64,000 bases of DNA from Gambelia wislizenii (taxonomy: Eukaryota > Chordata > Lepidosauria > Squamata > Crotaphytidae), in the NCBI GenBank assembly GCA_030847615.1, contig JAUMIR010000004.1, forward strand, positions 69,347,001-69,411,000. Reading direction: 5' to 3'. The notes under the pieces were generated by a model. That model was not told the DNA's origin. It did no database searches and worked only from the letters and a program-made list of their open reading frames with translations. Positions 1 to 11,152 of this stretch are shown one piece after another. Numbering within the stretch: the stretch's first letter is position 1; each line of letters begins with the position of its first letter. The position numbers and the translations under genes are program-made.

Positions 1-1920
1 ACAATGCGTCAGTGAGTGTGTATGCACATGTACAAACACATGTGCAACACAAACGTAGAAATGCCTAGCACAGAAACATTGAAAATAGCCAAACATACAA
101 AAATGAACAGTGGAGTTCTCTGAAGGGATGCTAGGAAGAAGAAACAAGCCACAGTAGCAAATAGCTGAAAATATGACTTGCACATTTTCAAAACTGGGGT
201 ATCTACTATTGCTTATTTCCCCTTCATAACACACTTGGGAGGGTTTTAGATGTAAACAGAAACCCTCTCAGTACCTGGCAAAGCCTGATTTGAAAATATG
301 TAGCCCCTTCCCATTTTCCATTCTAAGGCTATAATCAGATTTAAATGACCAGGGCTTGGACATCAGCTACCTTTTTCCTATTCTTGCTCTCCCTTGCTTT
401 ATTTGTCACCTAGACCAGGAAGGAGCAACTATCAGGGGTTGGGGGCTGCTCCTGCCAAACTTACTCCCCAGGGGGCCTTAGGGGAGTGCACCCCTCGCAC
501 CAACTCCCCCTACCCTGCAATGTTAATTTTTTGGTATATACAGAGGTGTGTGGATATGGGAAACAAGCAATGGGGGAATACACTCATGATTTCAGCTCTG
601 CACCCCAACCATTATAGGTTCAGGAGAGAGCACCTTTTAAAAAAAAAAAGTGGGGGGGGGGAGGAAGTATCCTGGAATTTCACATATTGTTTTTAAGAAG
701 TCCTCTGCTGGGCCTAGAATGATGGCGGTGTGTGTGTATGTGTGTGTGTTTGTGGTTAAATTATCCCCCATGCTCCCTAGGGGGTATTGCAGGGCATTTA
801 GGGGTGTTTTTTCTCCTATAAAACGTTTTTCAAAAAATGGAGAGGGGGTTTGGAGCCATGGGGGCCTCAAAACAGCCTTGCACTAAACCAATGAGGAGCT
901 CTAACAAATTTGAAGGCTTGCACAGGAATTTGTGACTTTTAAGTTGGGCTAATAATGGGATTACATTAAAATACCTAAAAATGCTTTTAATGTGGGCCTC
1001 TTTTATTTCTGCAACACGGTTAGATGGTCGGACCACCATTAATCAGCATAACTTCAAGAGCATAAGAAAGAAAAAAGAAAAGAGAGGCAACATGAACTCT
1101 GCTCTACAACTGGCCATAAAAACATATCATGATCTGCTGAAGCAATTTCTACTAACATCTAAGGGAGGGGAGCCCATAACTAGAATGAAAGTGGCAAGTT
1201 TGCCAAGTCTGTTGTAACATAACATTTGGCGCATGCCGTTTCTATGTCAGAAACTTTGGAACTGCCAAATACAGTATAATGAGTGTTATGCATAGCACTT
1301 CTTTACCATGTGATACAAGGACCACATGAAATATGCGTAAAAAGTGATAGCATAAACATCTGCTGTATGAACATTGGGATTATATTTCTCTTCTTTAAGT
1401 AATATAAGTGTGGGGTTGACTTTATATGGAGTGTTTATTATCAAAGCATATGAATCTGGAAGTTTATTACTTTCAGATTATCTCAGTGTGTTTTATTTTA
1501 AAATTTTAGTAACCATAAAGAGAATAGTTTGAAAAGGAAAGATGTGAAGCCAGAAGGAAGGCAGGGGGGAACGACTGCCTCTTCCTTCTCCATTCTTTTT
1601 TCTCTTACTGCAGCTGCAAGGCCTGCTCCTGCCTGGGTAGAATGAACCATTCCTTCCTCAGATAGATGCACTGTGGCTGAGGTTGCCATGCAAACTGCTT
1701 GCATCACTGCTGCTTTGTCGCAAAGTCAGCACCCACCAAGGAAGCCACTTTACTTTAATGTTGGTCTCTTTAAGCAGCTAGCAAAACACAATCATGGTGG
1801 GCATTGGGCAACCCTCCAGGTGGGAGACAGAAGAAGGGGTCCAGTGAGCCACATGGCTTCCTGTGGTTCAAAGAAGGCTCTGTTCATAAGAAACAGTTTC
1901 CTAAGAGATTCATTTTCCAA
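1..1920. other. Intronic sequence, mostly unassigned
   Basis: No coding segment or recognisable transposon core is visible, and the open frames are short and unlike known proteins. A G-run (about 650-661), a (TG)n tract at about 728-751 and a CCCTAGGGGG-rich block at about 760-880 look like the edge of an unclassified repeat. That block resembles ones at 34080-34325 and 40240-40425. The rest is presumed intron of SRGAP2. Confidence 0.6.
728..751. repeat. (TG)n microsatellite
   Basis: Short imperfect TG dinucleotide run with one TA interruption. Confidence 0.8.
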
Positions 1921-1922
1921 TA

Positions 1923-2155
1923 TAGGGCTTGGTTCCAGGACCCCCTGGGGATACCAAAATCCGTAGATGCTCAAGTCCCATTATATACAATGGCATAGTA
2001 AAATGGTGCCCCTTATATAAAATGGCAAAATCAAGGTTTGCATGTGCGAAACCCATTTGTGTGATTCACAGAGACCATGATGAAGAAAAAATATTTTCAA
2101 GTCATGGATGGTGGAATCCGTGGATGCCAAATCCATAGATACAGAGGGCCAACTG
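1923..2155. mobile_element. Tigger/pogo-type MITE (copy 1), left end lost
   Basis: The body matches two other copies in this window (20178-20404 and 51246-51474): the same blocks reading GGATACCAAAATCC, TATATACAATGGCATAG and ATAAAATGGC recur in order. The right end reads GAGGGCCAACTG followed by TA, the terminal pattern of Tigger/MER2-like mariner-superfamily elements with a TA target site. The left inverted repeat is missing. The middle (about 2041-2087) is replaced by unrelated sequence that resembles a DIRS terminus. Confidence 0.75.
2050..2087. repeat. Fragment resembling a DIRS terminal repeat, inside a MITE
   Basis: This stretch is absent from the two sister MITE copies. It shares a 20-base identical block (TGTGTGATTCACAGAGACCA) with the right end of DIRS copy B at about 49210-49229, followed by a similar GAAGAA end. 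It stops where the DIRS ends stop. Whether it is a remnant of insertion and excision or a conversion scar cannot be told from sequence. Confidence 0.55.
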
Positions 2156-2159
2156 TACA

Positions 2160-2290
2160 TATAAATACTAATCCTTAAGAACTATTGAACTGAGTTTAAG
2201 TTTCATACACTGGAAAATATACACATTGCAAGTGCTGCAGTCTGTTTCCAAGGTAACCATCATTCTTTCTAAGATGTGAACAGTGCAAAA
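2160..2290. other. Short intronic gap
   Basis: AT-rich sequence with no feature that I recognise. Confidence 0.5.
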
Positions 2291-2730
2291 TGAAGTGGTA
2301 AAACAAGGCATGATACTATGTTAAAAACAATTAATCAGTTATATCAAAATGTAACATTTTAAGTTTGCAACAATTTAAAAAGCAGTTAAAACCCAATAAT
2401 GATGTTAAAAATATACAGCACATCCAGTTAAGAGACTGCCTGCTAACAGCTATCTAACAATCAAAGGCCTGGTTAAATCAAAATTTATTTGCCTGCCAGC
2501 AGAAAGAGAGCAGATCAACCTAGCCTCATGAGGCAGGAAATTCCACCGCCTAGGAGCAGCCACCAAGAAGGCATTCTTCCATGTCCTCACCAAACGTACC
2601 TCTGGCAGTAGGTGGACTAAGAGAAATCCCTCCCCTGAGGATCTTAAAACTCAGGGAGGCTCACAATCTTTCAGACAGCCTGGACCCAAGCCATAGAGAG
2701 CTTTTGGGTATTAACTCATGTGACAGAAGG
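2290..2730 (-). mobile_element. L2 LINE, 3' end fragment
   Basis: Read on the minus strand, the sequence resembles the C-terminal end of L2 ORF2. There is a 'LYGLGP' block, then 'LRSSGEG', then 'APRRWNFLP', matching the usual L2 order of HGLGPSYL, LRSSG and APRLWNSLP. The same blocks are clear in the better copy at 48386-49140. The frame is broken and the copy is old. Confidence 0.65.
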
Positions 2731-3617
2731 GTGCCTTATGTGGTGAGCTGTGATTTTATCTTTTTCATGTTTTAAAATTGTGTTTAAATTGTTTTAACTT
2801 TGTGGTTTTGACAGAATTGTTTATTTTTTCCTTTAATTTCTGTATAGTTAAGATTTTAGCTGCATTTTGTTTTAATTTATTGTAAGTGGCTCTTCTTTCT
2901 ACTTTATCCTCACAACCCTGTCAGTTAGGTCAGATTGCAAACACCTGACTGGTCCAAGGTCACCTGGTAGGATTCAATGGTCAACCTGGATTTCCTAAGT
3001 CCCCATAGTTAAAAAAAAAAAAAAAATGGCTTGTTTGACAAATTTGTATCTGTCACACAGCTATTTAGGGCACAGAAAGCCTGTCCAGTGGATATAAAAT
3101 ATCTTCATGGCCTCATTGTTCCCCATCATGAACTAAGAGCACAAGATAGTCCACAATTAACACTTTACTGCAGCTGCTTCAGGAAACTGTTATCAGGGCT
3201 TGGAAAGGTTACATTTTTGGACTACAACTCCCAAAATTGGCATGCTTTCTGGACACAAAGGGACTTTTAGCTTGCACATTTGGAGGGTGCCATGTAGTCA
3301 AGATTACACTGTTCAGTTTTTGATAGCCATATTTTCCATAAGATAAGATTCTTTAAGGTAACTTATTAAGATAGATTTCTCAACTTAGTCAAACTATATA
3401 TTCATTCATTCATTCGTTTGTTTTGCCTAGCAGTTTCAAGAGATCGGAAAACTTGAAGACAAAGTCAAACGTGTCAAAAATGCTCCACGGGCTGATTGGG
3501 ATAGATAGAAGCAAAGTATGCATCTTGATATGGAGCCGGCATTTACAATGTAGCAGAAAATAATATCCACTATTACAAAGAGGTAATCTCTGCTGCAACA
3601 AACACTTTAAAAATATT
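2731..3617. other. Intronic sequence with poly(A) tract and short MITE-like piece
   Basis: A run of A residues lies at about 3008-3026. A block at about 3200-3260 contains GACTACAACTCCCAAAAT, a motif found in palindromic reptile MITEs. Nothing else is recognised. Confidence 0.5.
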
Positions 3618-6600
3618 CTCATAGAATCATAGACTCATAGAATTTCTGAGTTGGAAGAGACCACGAGGGCCATCCAGTCCAACCCCCCTGCCACGCAGGA
3701 AATCTTGATCAAAGCATCCCCGATAGATGGCAATCCAGCCTCTGTTTAAAGACCTCCAAGGAAGGAGACCCACAACGCTCCGAGGGAGTGTGTTCTACTG
3801 CCGAACAGCTCTTACTGTCAAAAAGTTCCTCCTCATGTTGAGGTGGAATCTCTGTTCCTGGAGCTTGCATCCATTGCTCCGTGTTCCAGTCTCTGGAGCA
3901 GCAGAAAACAAGCCTGCTCCATCCTCAGCGTGACATCCCTTCAAATACTTAAACAGGGCTATCATATCGCCTCTTAACCGTCTTTTTTCCAGGCTAAACA
4001 TACCCAGCTCCCTAAGTCTCTCCTCATAAGGCATCGTTTCCAGACCTTTCACCATTTTAGTTGCCCTTCTCTGGACACGCTCCAATCTGTCAATATCCTT
4101 TTTGAATTCTGGTGCCCAGAACTGGACACAGTATTCTAAGTGAGGTCTGACCAAGGCAGAATAGAGTGGCACTATTACTTCCCTTGATCTAGACACTATA
4201 CTTCTATTGATACAGCCCAAAATCGCATTGGCCTTTTTAGCTGCTGCATCACACTGTTGGCTCATGTTCAACTTGTGGTCTACTAGGACTCCTAGATCCC
4301 TTTCCCACGTAGTCTCTTTCAGCCAGGTCTCTCCCATCCTATATTTATGCATTTCATTTTTCCGCCCTAAATGCAGTACTTTACATTTCTCCATATTGAA
4401 TTTCATTTTGTTAGCTTTGGCCCAGCTCTCCAGTCTATCCAGGTCATTCTGAATTTTGATCCTGTCCTCTAGGGTATTAGCTACTCCTCCTAATTTGGTG
4501 TCATCTGCAAATTTGATAAGTATGACCCTAATTCCCTCATCCAAGTCATTGATAAAGATGTTGAATAGCACTGGGCCCAGGACAGAACCCTGTGGCACTC
4601 CACTGGTCACATCTTTCCAAGACGAAGAGGAGCCACTGCTGAGCACCCTTTGGGTTCGGCCAGTCAACCAATTACAAATCCATTGAACAGTTAACTTGTC
4701 TAGCCCACATTTTACAAGCTTGTTTGCAAGAATGTCATGGGGAACCTTGTCAAAGGCCTTACTGAAATCAAGGTATGCGATGTCCACAGCATTCCCTTCA
4801 TCTACCAAGCTGGTAACTTTATCAAAAAAAGAGGTCAGATTAGTCTGGCATGACTTGTTTCTCTGAAACCCATGCTGACTTTTTGTGATTATGGCATTGC
4901 CTTCTAAATGTTCACAGACTCTCTGTTTAATGATCTGTTCTAGAATCTGCCCTGGTATTGATGTCAGACTAACTGGACGATAGTTGTTGGGATCCTCTTT
5001 TTTCCCCTTTTTGAAGATGGGAACAACGTTTGCCCTCCTCCAGTCTGCTGGGACTTCTCCTGTTCTCCAGGAGTTCTCAAAGATTATTGCCAATGGCTCT
5101 GAGATTATATTTGCCAGCTCTTTTAATACTCTTGGATGTAGTTCATCTGGTCCTGGAGATTTAAATTCATTTAGATTAAGAAGGTATTCTTGTACTACCT
5201 CTTTGCTTATTTTGTGCTGGATTTCCCCTATTGTGTCCTCTGTTCCCTTATCCTCAGGTTGATCACACTTTTCCTTTTCTGAAAACACTGAGGCAAAGGT
5301 GTTGAGTAATTCTGCCCTTTCTATGTCCCCTGTTAGCATTTTGCCATCTTCTCCACGTAGTGGCCCTACCATTTCTTTCTTCTTCCTTTTACTGCGGACA
5401 TAACAAAAAAAACCCTTTTTATTGTTCTTAACGTCTCTAGCAAGCCTGAGCTCATTCTGCACTTTAGCTTTTCTGACTTTACTCCTACACGTGTTCACTA
5501 TCTGTTTGAATTCTTCTTTGGTGATTTCCCCCCTTTTCCATTTCCTATACATGTTCCGTTTAAAACTTAGCTCCATTGAAAGTTCTTTAGTCATCCATCC
5601 TGGTTTCTTGAGACACCTCCCATTTTTCTTCCTCAATGGTACTGTTTGAAATTGTGCCTTCAGTATCTCCCTTTTGAGAAAGTCCCATCCATCTTGAGGT
5701 CTCTTCTCTTTTAGTATTCCTGACCATGGGATCACCCCCAGTATTTCTCTGAGTTTATTGAAATCAGCTCTCCTAAAGTCAAGAATGCGTGTCTGACTAT
5801 GCCTGGCTTCTCCTTTCCATTGTATAACAAACTCCAGGAGAACATGATCACTCTCACCTAAGGATCCCACCACTTGCACCCCATTAACCAGGTCATCTCT
5901 GTTGGTTAGGATCAGATCTAAAATAGCTGACCCCCTTGTTGCCTCTTCCACCTTTTGGACCATGAAATTGTCTTCCAGGCATGTAAGGAATTTGCTAGAC
6001 CTTGAAGTTTTGGCTGAGTTAGATTGCCAGCAAATATCAGGATAGTTGAAGTCACCCATCACTACTACATCTCTCCTTTCTGCGTGTGTGGTCATCTGTT
6101 CTAGAAAGGCATCATCCAATTCCTCCGTCTGATTTGGGGGTCTGTAGTAGAGTCCCACAATAACATCCCTGTTGTTTCCCTCCCCTTTAATTTTTATCCA
6201 GATGCTCTCCACCTGGCTTCCAGTATTGATGTCATGGATCACTTCACTGATGTAAATATCCCTGACATATAACGCTATTCCTCCTCCTTTCCTGTTTGGC
6301 CTGTTTCTCCTATAAAGGTTATACCCCTCTATTCCTACATTCCAATCATGAGACTCGTCCCACCAGGTTTCAGTAATGCCTATTATATCATTTTTTTTTG
6401 TAGTGCGAGGAGTTCAAGTTCATCTTGCTTATTTCCCATGCTCTGTGCATTAGTGTAGAGACATCTAAGACTATGTGTTCCCTTTACTTGCTGCCTGTGC
6501 AAGTTTTTCTGCCTCCCACTGTTGGGTCCTTGCGCTGTTTGCCTTGTTCCCTCTATGACACTTTGACTATTTTCTCCAGCCCTTTTGCCTTCCAGAATAT

Positions 6601-6673
6601 TCTCTCCCTCTCTCCCTTGCAGACAGTTTTGCTTTTGCTGCACAGCTTGTTTATAAGGGGCTATGTATAAGGG
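3618..6673 (-). mobile_element. CR1 non-LTR retrotransposon, nearly full ORF2
   Basis: A long CR1 LINE lies on the minus strand. The 3' end near 3618-3643 carries the CR1-type short tandem repeat (ATTCTATG-like octamers). It is followed inward by the typical 3' UTR block ending in GTTGGACTGGATGGCC on the minus strand. ORF2 occupies most of the rest. The 5' part (5' UTR and ORF1) is absent, and the element abuts a 5S-headed SINE at about 6674, so it is 5'-truncated as most CR1 copies are. Few lesions are visible, which suggests a comparatively recent insertion. Confidence 0.93.
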
Positions 6674-6712
6674 GAATGAGGGCCAAAATACCCTAATGGG
6701 ACCAGATCCCAT
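3795..6712 (-). pseudogene. CR1 ORF2: APE endonuclease plus reverse transcriptase, one frameshift
   Basis: This encodes the LINE replication protein, which nicks DNA and primes reverse transcription. The N-terminal piece (6712-6383) holds the endonuclease start ([16 protein letters not shown]). After a frameshift the main frame continues, with [17 protein letters not shown] and SDHVLL endonuclease motifs. RT motifs follow: [55 protein letters not shown] and an intact FADD catalytic box. The 815-residue open frame annotated from 6242 begins at a GTG inside the gene; the same frame extends upstream to about 6390. The only clear break is a one-base phase shift at a run of nine A residues (minus strand) near 6391-6400. 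It could be a real indel or a homopolymer sequencing error. The far 5' end of the N-terminal frame (about 6674-6712) reads into the neighbouring SINE. Confidence 0.9.
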
Positions 6713-6935
6713 CTGATCCTGGAAACTAAGCAGGCTCAGCCCTGGTTAGTACTTGGATGGGAGGCCATCAACAAATATCAGATGCTGTAGGCTACATTTC
6801 AGAGAAACAATCTGGCAAAACCACCTCTGAGCATTCCTTGCCTAAGAAAACCCTATGTCAAGCGTTGCCATAAGCTTGACAAATGACTTGAAGGTACATG
6901 TGCACACATACAAAAACACACTCATAGATAAATAA
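6674..6935 (+). mobile_element. 5S rRNA-headed SINE (5S-Sauria type), copy 1
   Basis: About 6680-6790 resembles 5S rRNA: AACTAAGCAGG, CTGGTTAGTACTTGGATGGG and GCTGTAGGCT are all present, covering the internal pol III promoter region. The tail (TTGCCTAAGAAAACCCTATG, then ACTTGAAGGTACATG) is the Sauria SINE tail. Because the 5S part is fused to a SINE tail and diverged, it is a retroposon and not a 5S gene. Confidence 0.88.
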
Positions 6936-6989
6936 CTTTGAATAGTGCTTGGAAACAAACCAATAGCTAGTGCAGCAATTTTAACATGG

Positions 6990-7890
6990 CAGTTATTATG
7001 TTCCCTGTAACCAGCTTCAGTCAGCAGTGTGGTCAAGGTTTGGACTTGCTGCAGTTTCCGAACAGTATCTCAAGGCAGCTCCATGTAGAGTATGTTACAG
7101 TAATCTAAAAAAGATGTTATCAAGACAGGTGCCATTGTGGACAGTTCTGGCATCTCTAGGAATGACTACCAGCAAGACCCAGGCCTCCATGTTCAGGGCT
7201 GAAACCAAGAGTAGGTTACAAACAAGAGATTTCATGGCAAATAAAACCTCATCCAGCATAGGCAGACCTGTCCTTTGACTGACCAGGGGGGGACTCCTCT
7301 CTTGGCTGGATTAAGCTTCACATTTTTTGCCCATATCTTGTCCATTATACCAGTTTAGCACCAAAACAACTTCCCTGGGATTACGTGGAAAGAAGAAACA
7401 ATACATACAGGTTACACCTGGCCCCAAAACTCCAAATAAACTCTTCCAGAAATTTCATACAAATGTTAAATAGCATGTGAGACAGAACCAGCTCTGTGGT
7501 ACCCCACAGGCCAGCAATTAAGTGGCCAAACAGGAATCTCTCTCAGCACCACTTTCTGAGTTTTCTCATCTAAGAAGCCAAGAACCACTATAAAACAGTA
7601 CCCCCAAGTCCCATCCCAGAAAAACATTCCCAGAATGATATCATGTTCAATGGTTTTAGAGCCACTAAAGCTCCAGAAGAACCAACATATACACTATTCA
7701 TGCCCAGTTCCCAAGTTACCCACCAAGGAAGCCAATGCCATTTCCATCCAATAACCAGGTCTGAAGCTAGACTGAAATGGATCTGGATAATCTGTATCAT
7801 CCAGGAAACAGTTGAGTCTAGGTGGTGTCCCTGCATTCCAGAATCATGCCCCAAAAGGAACATTAGAGACTGTCCAGCAGTAGTCTAATG
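6990..7890 (-). mobile_element. Old L2-type LINE, reverse transcriptase fragment
   Basis: Minus-strand translation gives broken but ordered L2-like RT blocks. These include WMEMALA-like and VALKPLNMISFWECFSGMGL (the diverged form of an FD-[ST]-IDH-ILL block), then GLGGTVLQWFLAS. A GTTELVLSHMLFNICMK stretch stands where GVPQGSxLSPMLFNIYM is expected. Several stops and frameshifts are present. No target duplication was found. Confidence 0.7.
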
Positions 7891-9898
7891 TGGTAGGGTT
7901 CAGGGAAAGCACCCCTCGACACTTTTCTTCTTTGGACAGCAGGCCCCCGGCGCCTTGTCAAATCTGCTTTTTAAATGTTCCGCAGTTTCAAAAATGTGGC
8001 AGGAGAGATAATAGTTCTATTAAAATAAGTTCCAACCTTTTATGTAATGATGAAACAATTGATGACCCTATGATCTTAGATTCTCAGTGAGCACCAGTGA
8101 TTATCATATCATGTAGAAGATATTCCTACATGATTCAGAAATTTCAGAAGTATTCCTTTGTTGAAATGGTAACAATGATGTAGCCTTTTATGTCTTTAAG
8201 TAAGATAATTATGCAACTTCTTAAGAAGGTTGTTCTGAGCTATATCTGATGCTGCAGAAGACCTAGTAGAGATCTAATTTAAAACACTGCTGCCAAGACC
8301 ATATACCTCCCATAATTCTGACCATGTACTATACTGATTTCTTCATTCCTTTCTGCATCTGACATGAATTCCCTGTCTTTGTTTCTTAAAGCAATTCAGT
8401 TGCTTTGCCCACTCATCTACTCACTCTCCCCCTCATATTCACATATATTTTTGCTTGTGGTCACTGTGCTCCAACTCTACCTCAACTAATATTCAAATGT
8501 CTCCTACCTCCTTTGCCCTTTGTTCCTTGTTACCCCCTACATTCCCGAAAGTATGCCACTATGCTGTAGACTGCAATCTGACATTAACTTTACTTGGGAA
8601 AAAGAAAAAGTCCACAAGGCTTTCCCCAGTTGCCAACCATGGTTAGGAAATCAAACAGCATTTCATCTGCATCAAACCCATGAAAAGGTTTACATGATTC
8701 AACCCCTTGCTTTGGAATCAAAGCATCAAGTTATCAAAAAGCACCGTTGGCTCAGGATTTCCTAACAAAACAGTTTAGCTCAGATTACAAAAGGCAGAAA
8801 CATTAATAAAGAACAATGAGGGAACAAAATGTAATCTAATTGCAAATGATTTTTCTGATTGATCACCTCCCTGCAGTCTACGCAGGTGAAAAATTCTTTA
8901 AAATTGGCTACATTCTTAGTTTCAGAGGAATTCCCATAATGGATGAAAGTTATAATCCATATTGTTGATTAATATGCATTTAACAGAAGCCAGTACTAGT
9001 TAGACAAAGGAACAAGACACCTAGCAATGGTTAGTTATTTAACACACAACAGACATATGGGTTTTTAAATTTTTAGCTTTTACACTGGATTGTTAAGGCA
9101 TCCCATCTATGTACTGTAAAACTCTTTATCAGTGAGACAATAACTCCTCGCTATTAATACATGTACTACCTGAACATTTTTATTCTCTTTTAGTAAATGA
9201 ACACATACCCTGGAGAGAAACTAATATCTGAAACAGAAGATGGATTAGGAGGTTATTCACATTATCATACTTTCCTTGTTGGATAAGCCTATTAATAATT
9301 ATTTTGCTGTATGTCTTTATTCTGACATGTGCAACCTTTTACAAAGCATACTTAATTTGACATGGCTCCTTATCAGCTTCTTCATAAGTTATGATGATTT
9401 TGGTTTATGAAACAGCTATTATTCACTGGTGATCCCCAAAAGTATTTTTCAAAACACAAAAATAAAATAAAATAAATTAAAATAAAAAAAAACAGTAGTG
9501 TTAGAATGTTTGAATGATTTGAATTTTCATGCTGTAGTTCAACACATGCCCTCAACTCCCACACCACCCATACTTGGGTGGCCAGATGCATTTCTAAGTA
9601 AATAAATCAAGGCTGGAAGCCTGACAAAGGAAAGCTTTTGTAACTACTATGCTAGACTTTTAATATATATATTTAAAAAAGGAGGGGGCAGAGAAAGAGA
9701 CTGAGCTAACAGTTCCTCAGTAACAGATGAATTTTGTAGCTATATTCTCCAATTCTTTTTCACTACAAAGAACTTAAGAAAGCTAGAGCTGTTCACTCTT
9801 ACTATAGTGGAAAGCATCGAGGATTTTAAAATACCGTATTCCTTTTAATAGGAATTACTAAAATGATTAAATGGCTCTCAGCATCCCAAGGCCTCAGA
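7891..9898. other. Intronic sequence, nothing recognised
   Basis: AT-rich DNA with no coding signature. An A/T-rich low-complexity patch lies at about 9461-9490. The short open frames here do not resemble known proteins. Confidence 0.6.
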
Positions 9899-9899
9899 T

Positions 9900-10075
9900 G
9901 AACAGGTTGCTTACCTGTAACTGTGGTTCATCAAGTGGTAATCTGTGAACTCACAGAAATGGGTTATCTGCACCTGCACAGTGCATCATTTGGAACCTTC
10001 TAGAGCTGTTGCATAAGTGCCCACTCCCTGTGCACCATATTAGCCTGCTTCCCACCTAGACCTTCAGTTCTCTGG
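9900..10075. repeat. DIRS copy A inverted terminal repeat, left
   Basis: Its reverse complement is found at 15355-15513. Relative to the right copy, a short block is missing after the AAGTG at about 10016-10020. Confidence 0.85.
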
Positions 10076-10138
10076 ATGCCGAAGCAGCAGCCAAGGAGCT
10101 AAGGAAAAGCAGGGCACAGTGTGGGGAAAATGGGCAGG

Positions 10139-10219
10139 GCTGTGTAAATTCACAGATTACCACAGTTGCAGGTAAGCAACATGTTCTTCTTCGTGGTCTC
10201 TGTGATTCCCAGAAATGGG
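10139..10219. repeat. DIRS copy A internal complementary region
   Basis: The first half (CACAGATTACCACAGTTGCA and on) is the inverted complement of the left outer edge at 9900-9955. The second half (TTCTTCGTGGTCTCTGTG) is the inverted complement of the right outer edge. Together they read as the two element ends joined, the circle-junction template known from DIRS1. Confidence 0.85.
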
Positions 10220-10256
10220 ACATTAGTAAGCTACTAACCATAGGGAGGAGGGAGTA

Positions 10257-11070
10257 TCATGCCACACAAGAAAAAAGCACAACCCTCCCAAATGCAGACT
10301 CTGCTTGAGACCAGGTGTCCAGTCTGTGGTGTGAAATGAATGTCAAAGGCTGGGACCATGTAGCTGGCCGGCAGATGTCCTGTAAAGGTACACCCTTCAC
10401 AAATGTTTCCGATGCTGCTAGTGCTTTAGCCGCATGAGGTCTCACTTGCACATGAGGTTGCTTGCCAGCCAGTTGGTATGCAAGGCAAATAGAAGCTGCC
10501 ACCCACTTGGAAAATCTCTGGGATGAGACAGGAAGACCCTTCTTGTTTGAGGAATAACACACAAAGAGCCTTTGAGATTTTATGAAGGAAGTCGTTCTGT
10601 CAACGTAAAAGGCCATTGCCCTATGATCATCTAAACAATGAAGAGCATGCTCCAAGTCTGAAACAGGGTTCTGCATGAAAGCAGGGACAATAATGTCCTG
10701 GTTTAAATGGAAAGCTGAGACCACCTTTGGTAGGAAAGAAATGTCCAGCCTAAGAACCACTCTGTTCACGTGGAAGAGCATGTAAGGCTGGTCAACCCAG
10801 AGGCCACAAAGTTCTCTTGCTCATCTAGCAGATGTAAAAGCAACCAGAAAGGCAGTCTTCCAGGAAAGTAACCTAATGCTGCAAGAAGCCATAGGTTTAA
10901 AAGCCTTGCGGGAGAGCTGGGAGAGCACTGACTGCAGATTCCACTGGGCAGTAGATCCCATGTATCATCTCGAGTGACATGTGAAGAGTGCAGGGATTCA
11001 GTAAATGTGGTCCATTTGTAGGAATAAGACCAGCAACTAGATGGTTGCAAGCAGCCTCTACCATACACCT
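10257..11070 (-). pseudogene. DIRS copy A tyrosine recombinase (inactive)
   Basis: This gene encodes the strand-exchange enzyme that would integrate the circular DNA form. The C-terminal 174-residue frame (10781-10257) shows the family blocks FLPKVVSAFHLNQDI, AMAFYVDRT, PATWSQPLTFISHHRLD and AFGRVVLFS. In the family the box II motif is H-x-x-R and the nucleophile is the tyrosine of HYRLD. Here these read HAAK and HHRLD, so Arg to Lys and Tyr to His changes remove two catalytic residues. The N-terminal half lies upstream in other frames (about 10766-11070). The nearest relatives in this window are the recombinases of copies B and C. Confidence 0.88.
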
Positions 11071-11152
11071 GACCTTGTTAGACAATTACTTTTTTGGCTA
11101 ATGTTCCAAGCTGGGCTGGAGCATTCACAGGTCGGGATGTCTCACCCTGCCG

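Noticed and set aside
3795..6242. 815-residue open frame as a host gene
   Set aside because: Its motifs are those of CR1 endonuclease-RT and it is flanked by a CR1 3' end, so it is a retrotransposon gene.
6674..6790. A functional 5S rRNA gene
   Set aside because: It diverges from 5S rRNA and is fused to a SINE tail; two similar fusions occur at 20045 and 49423.
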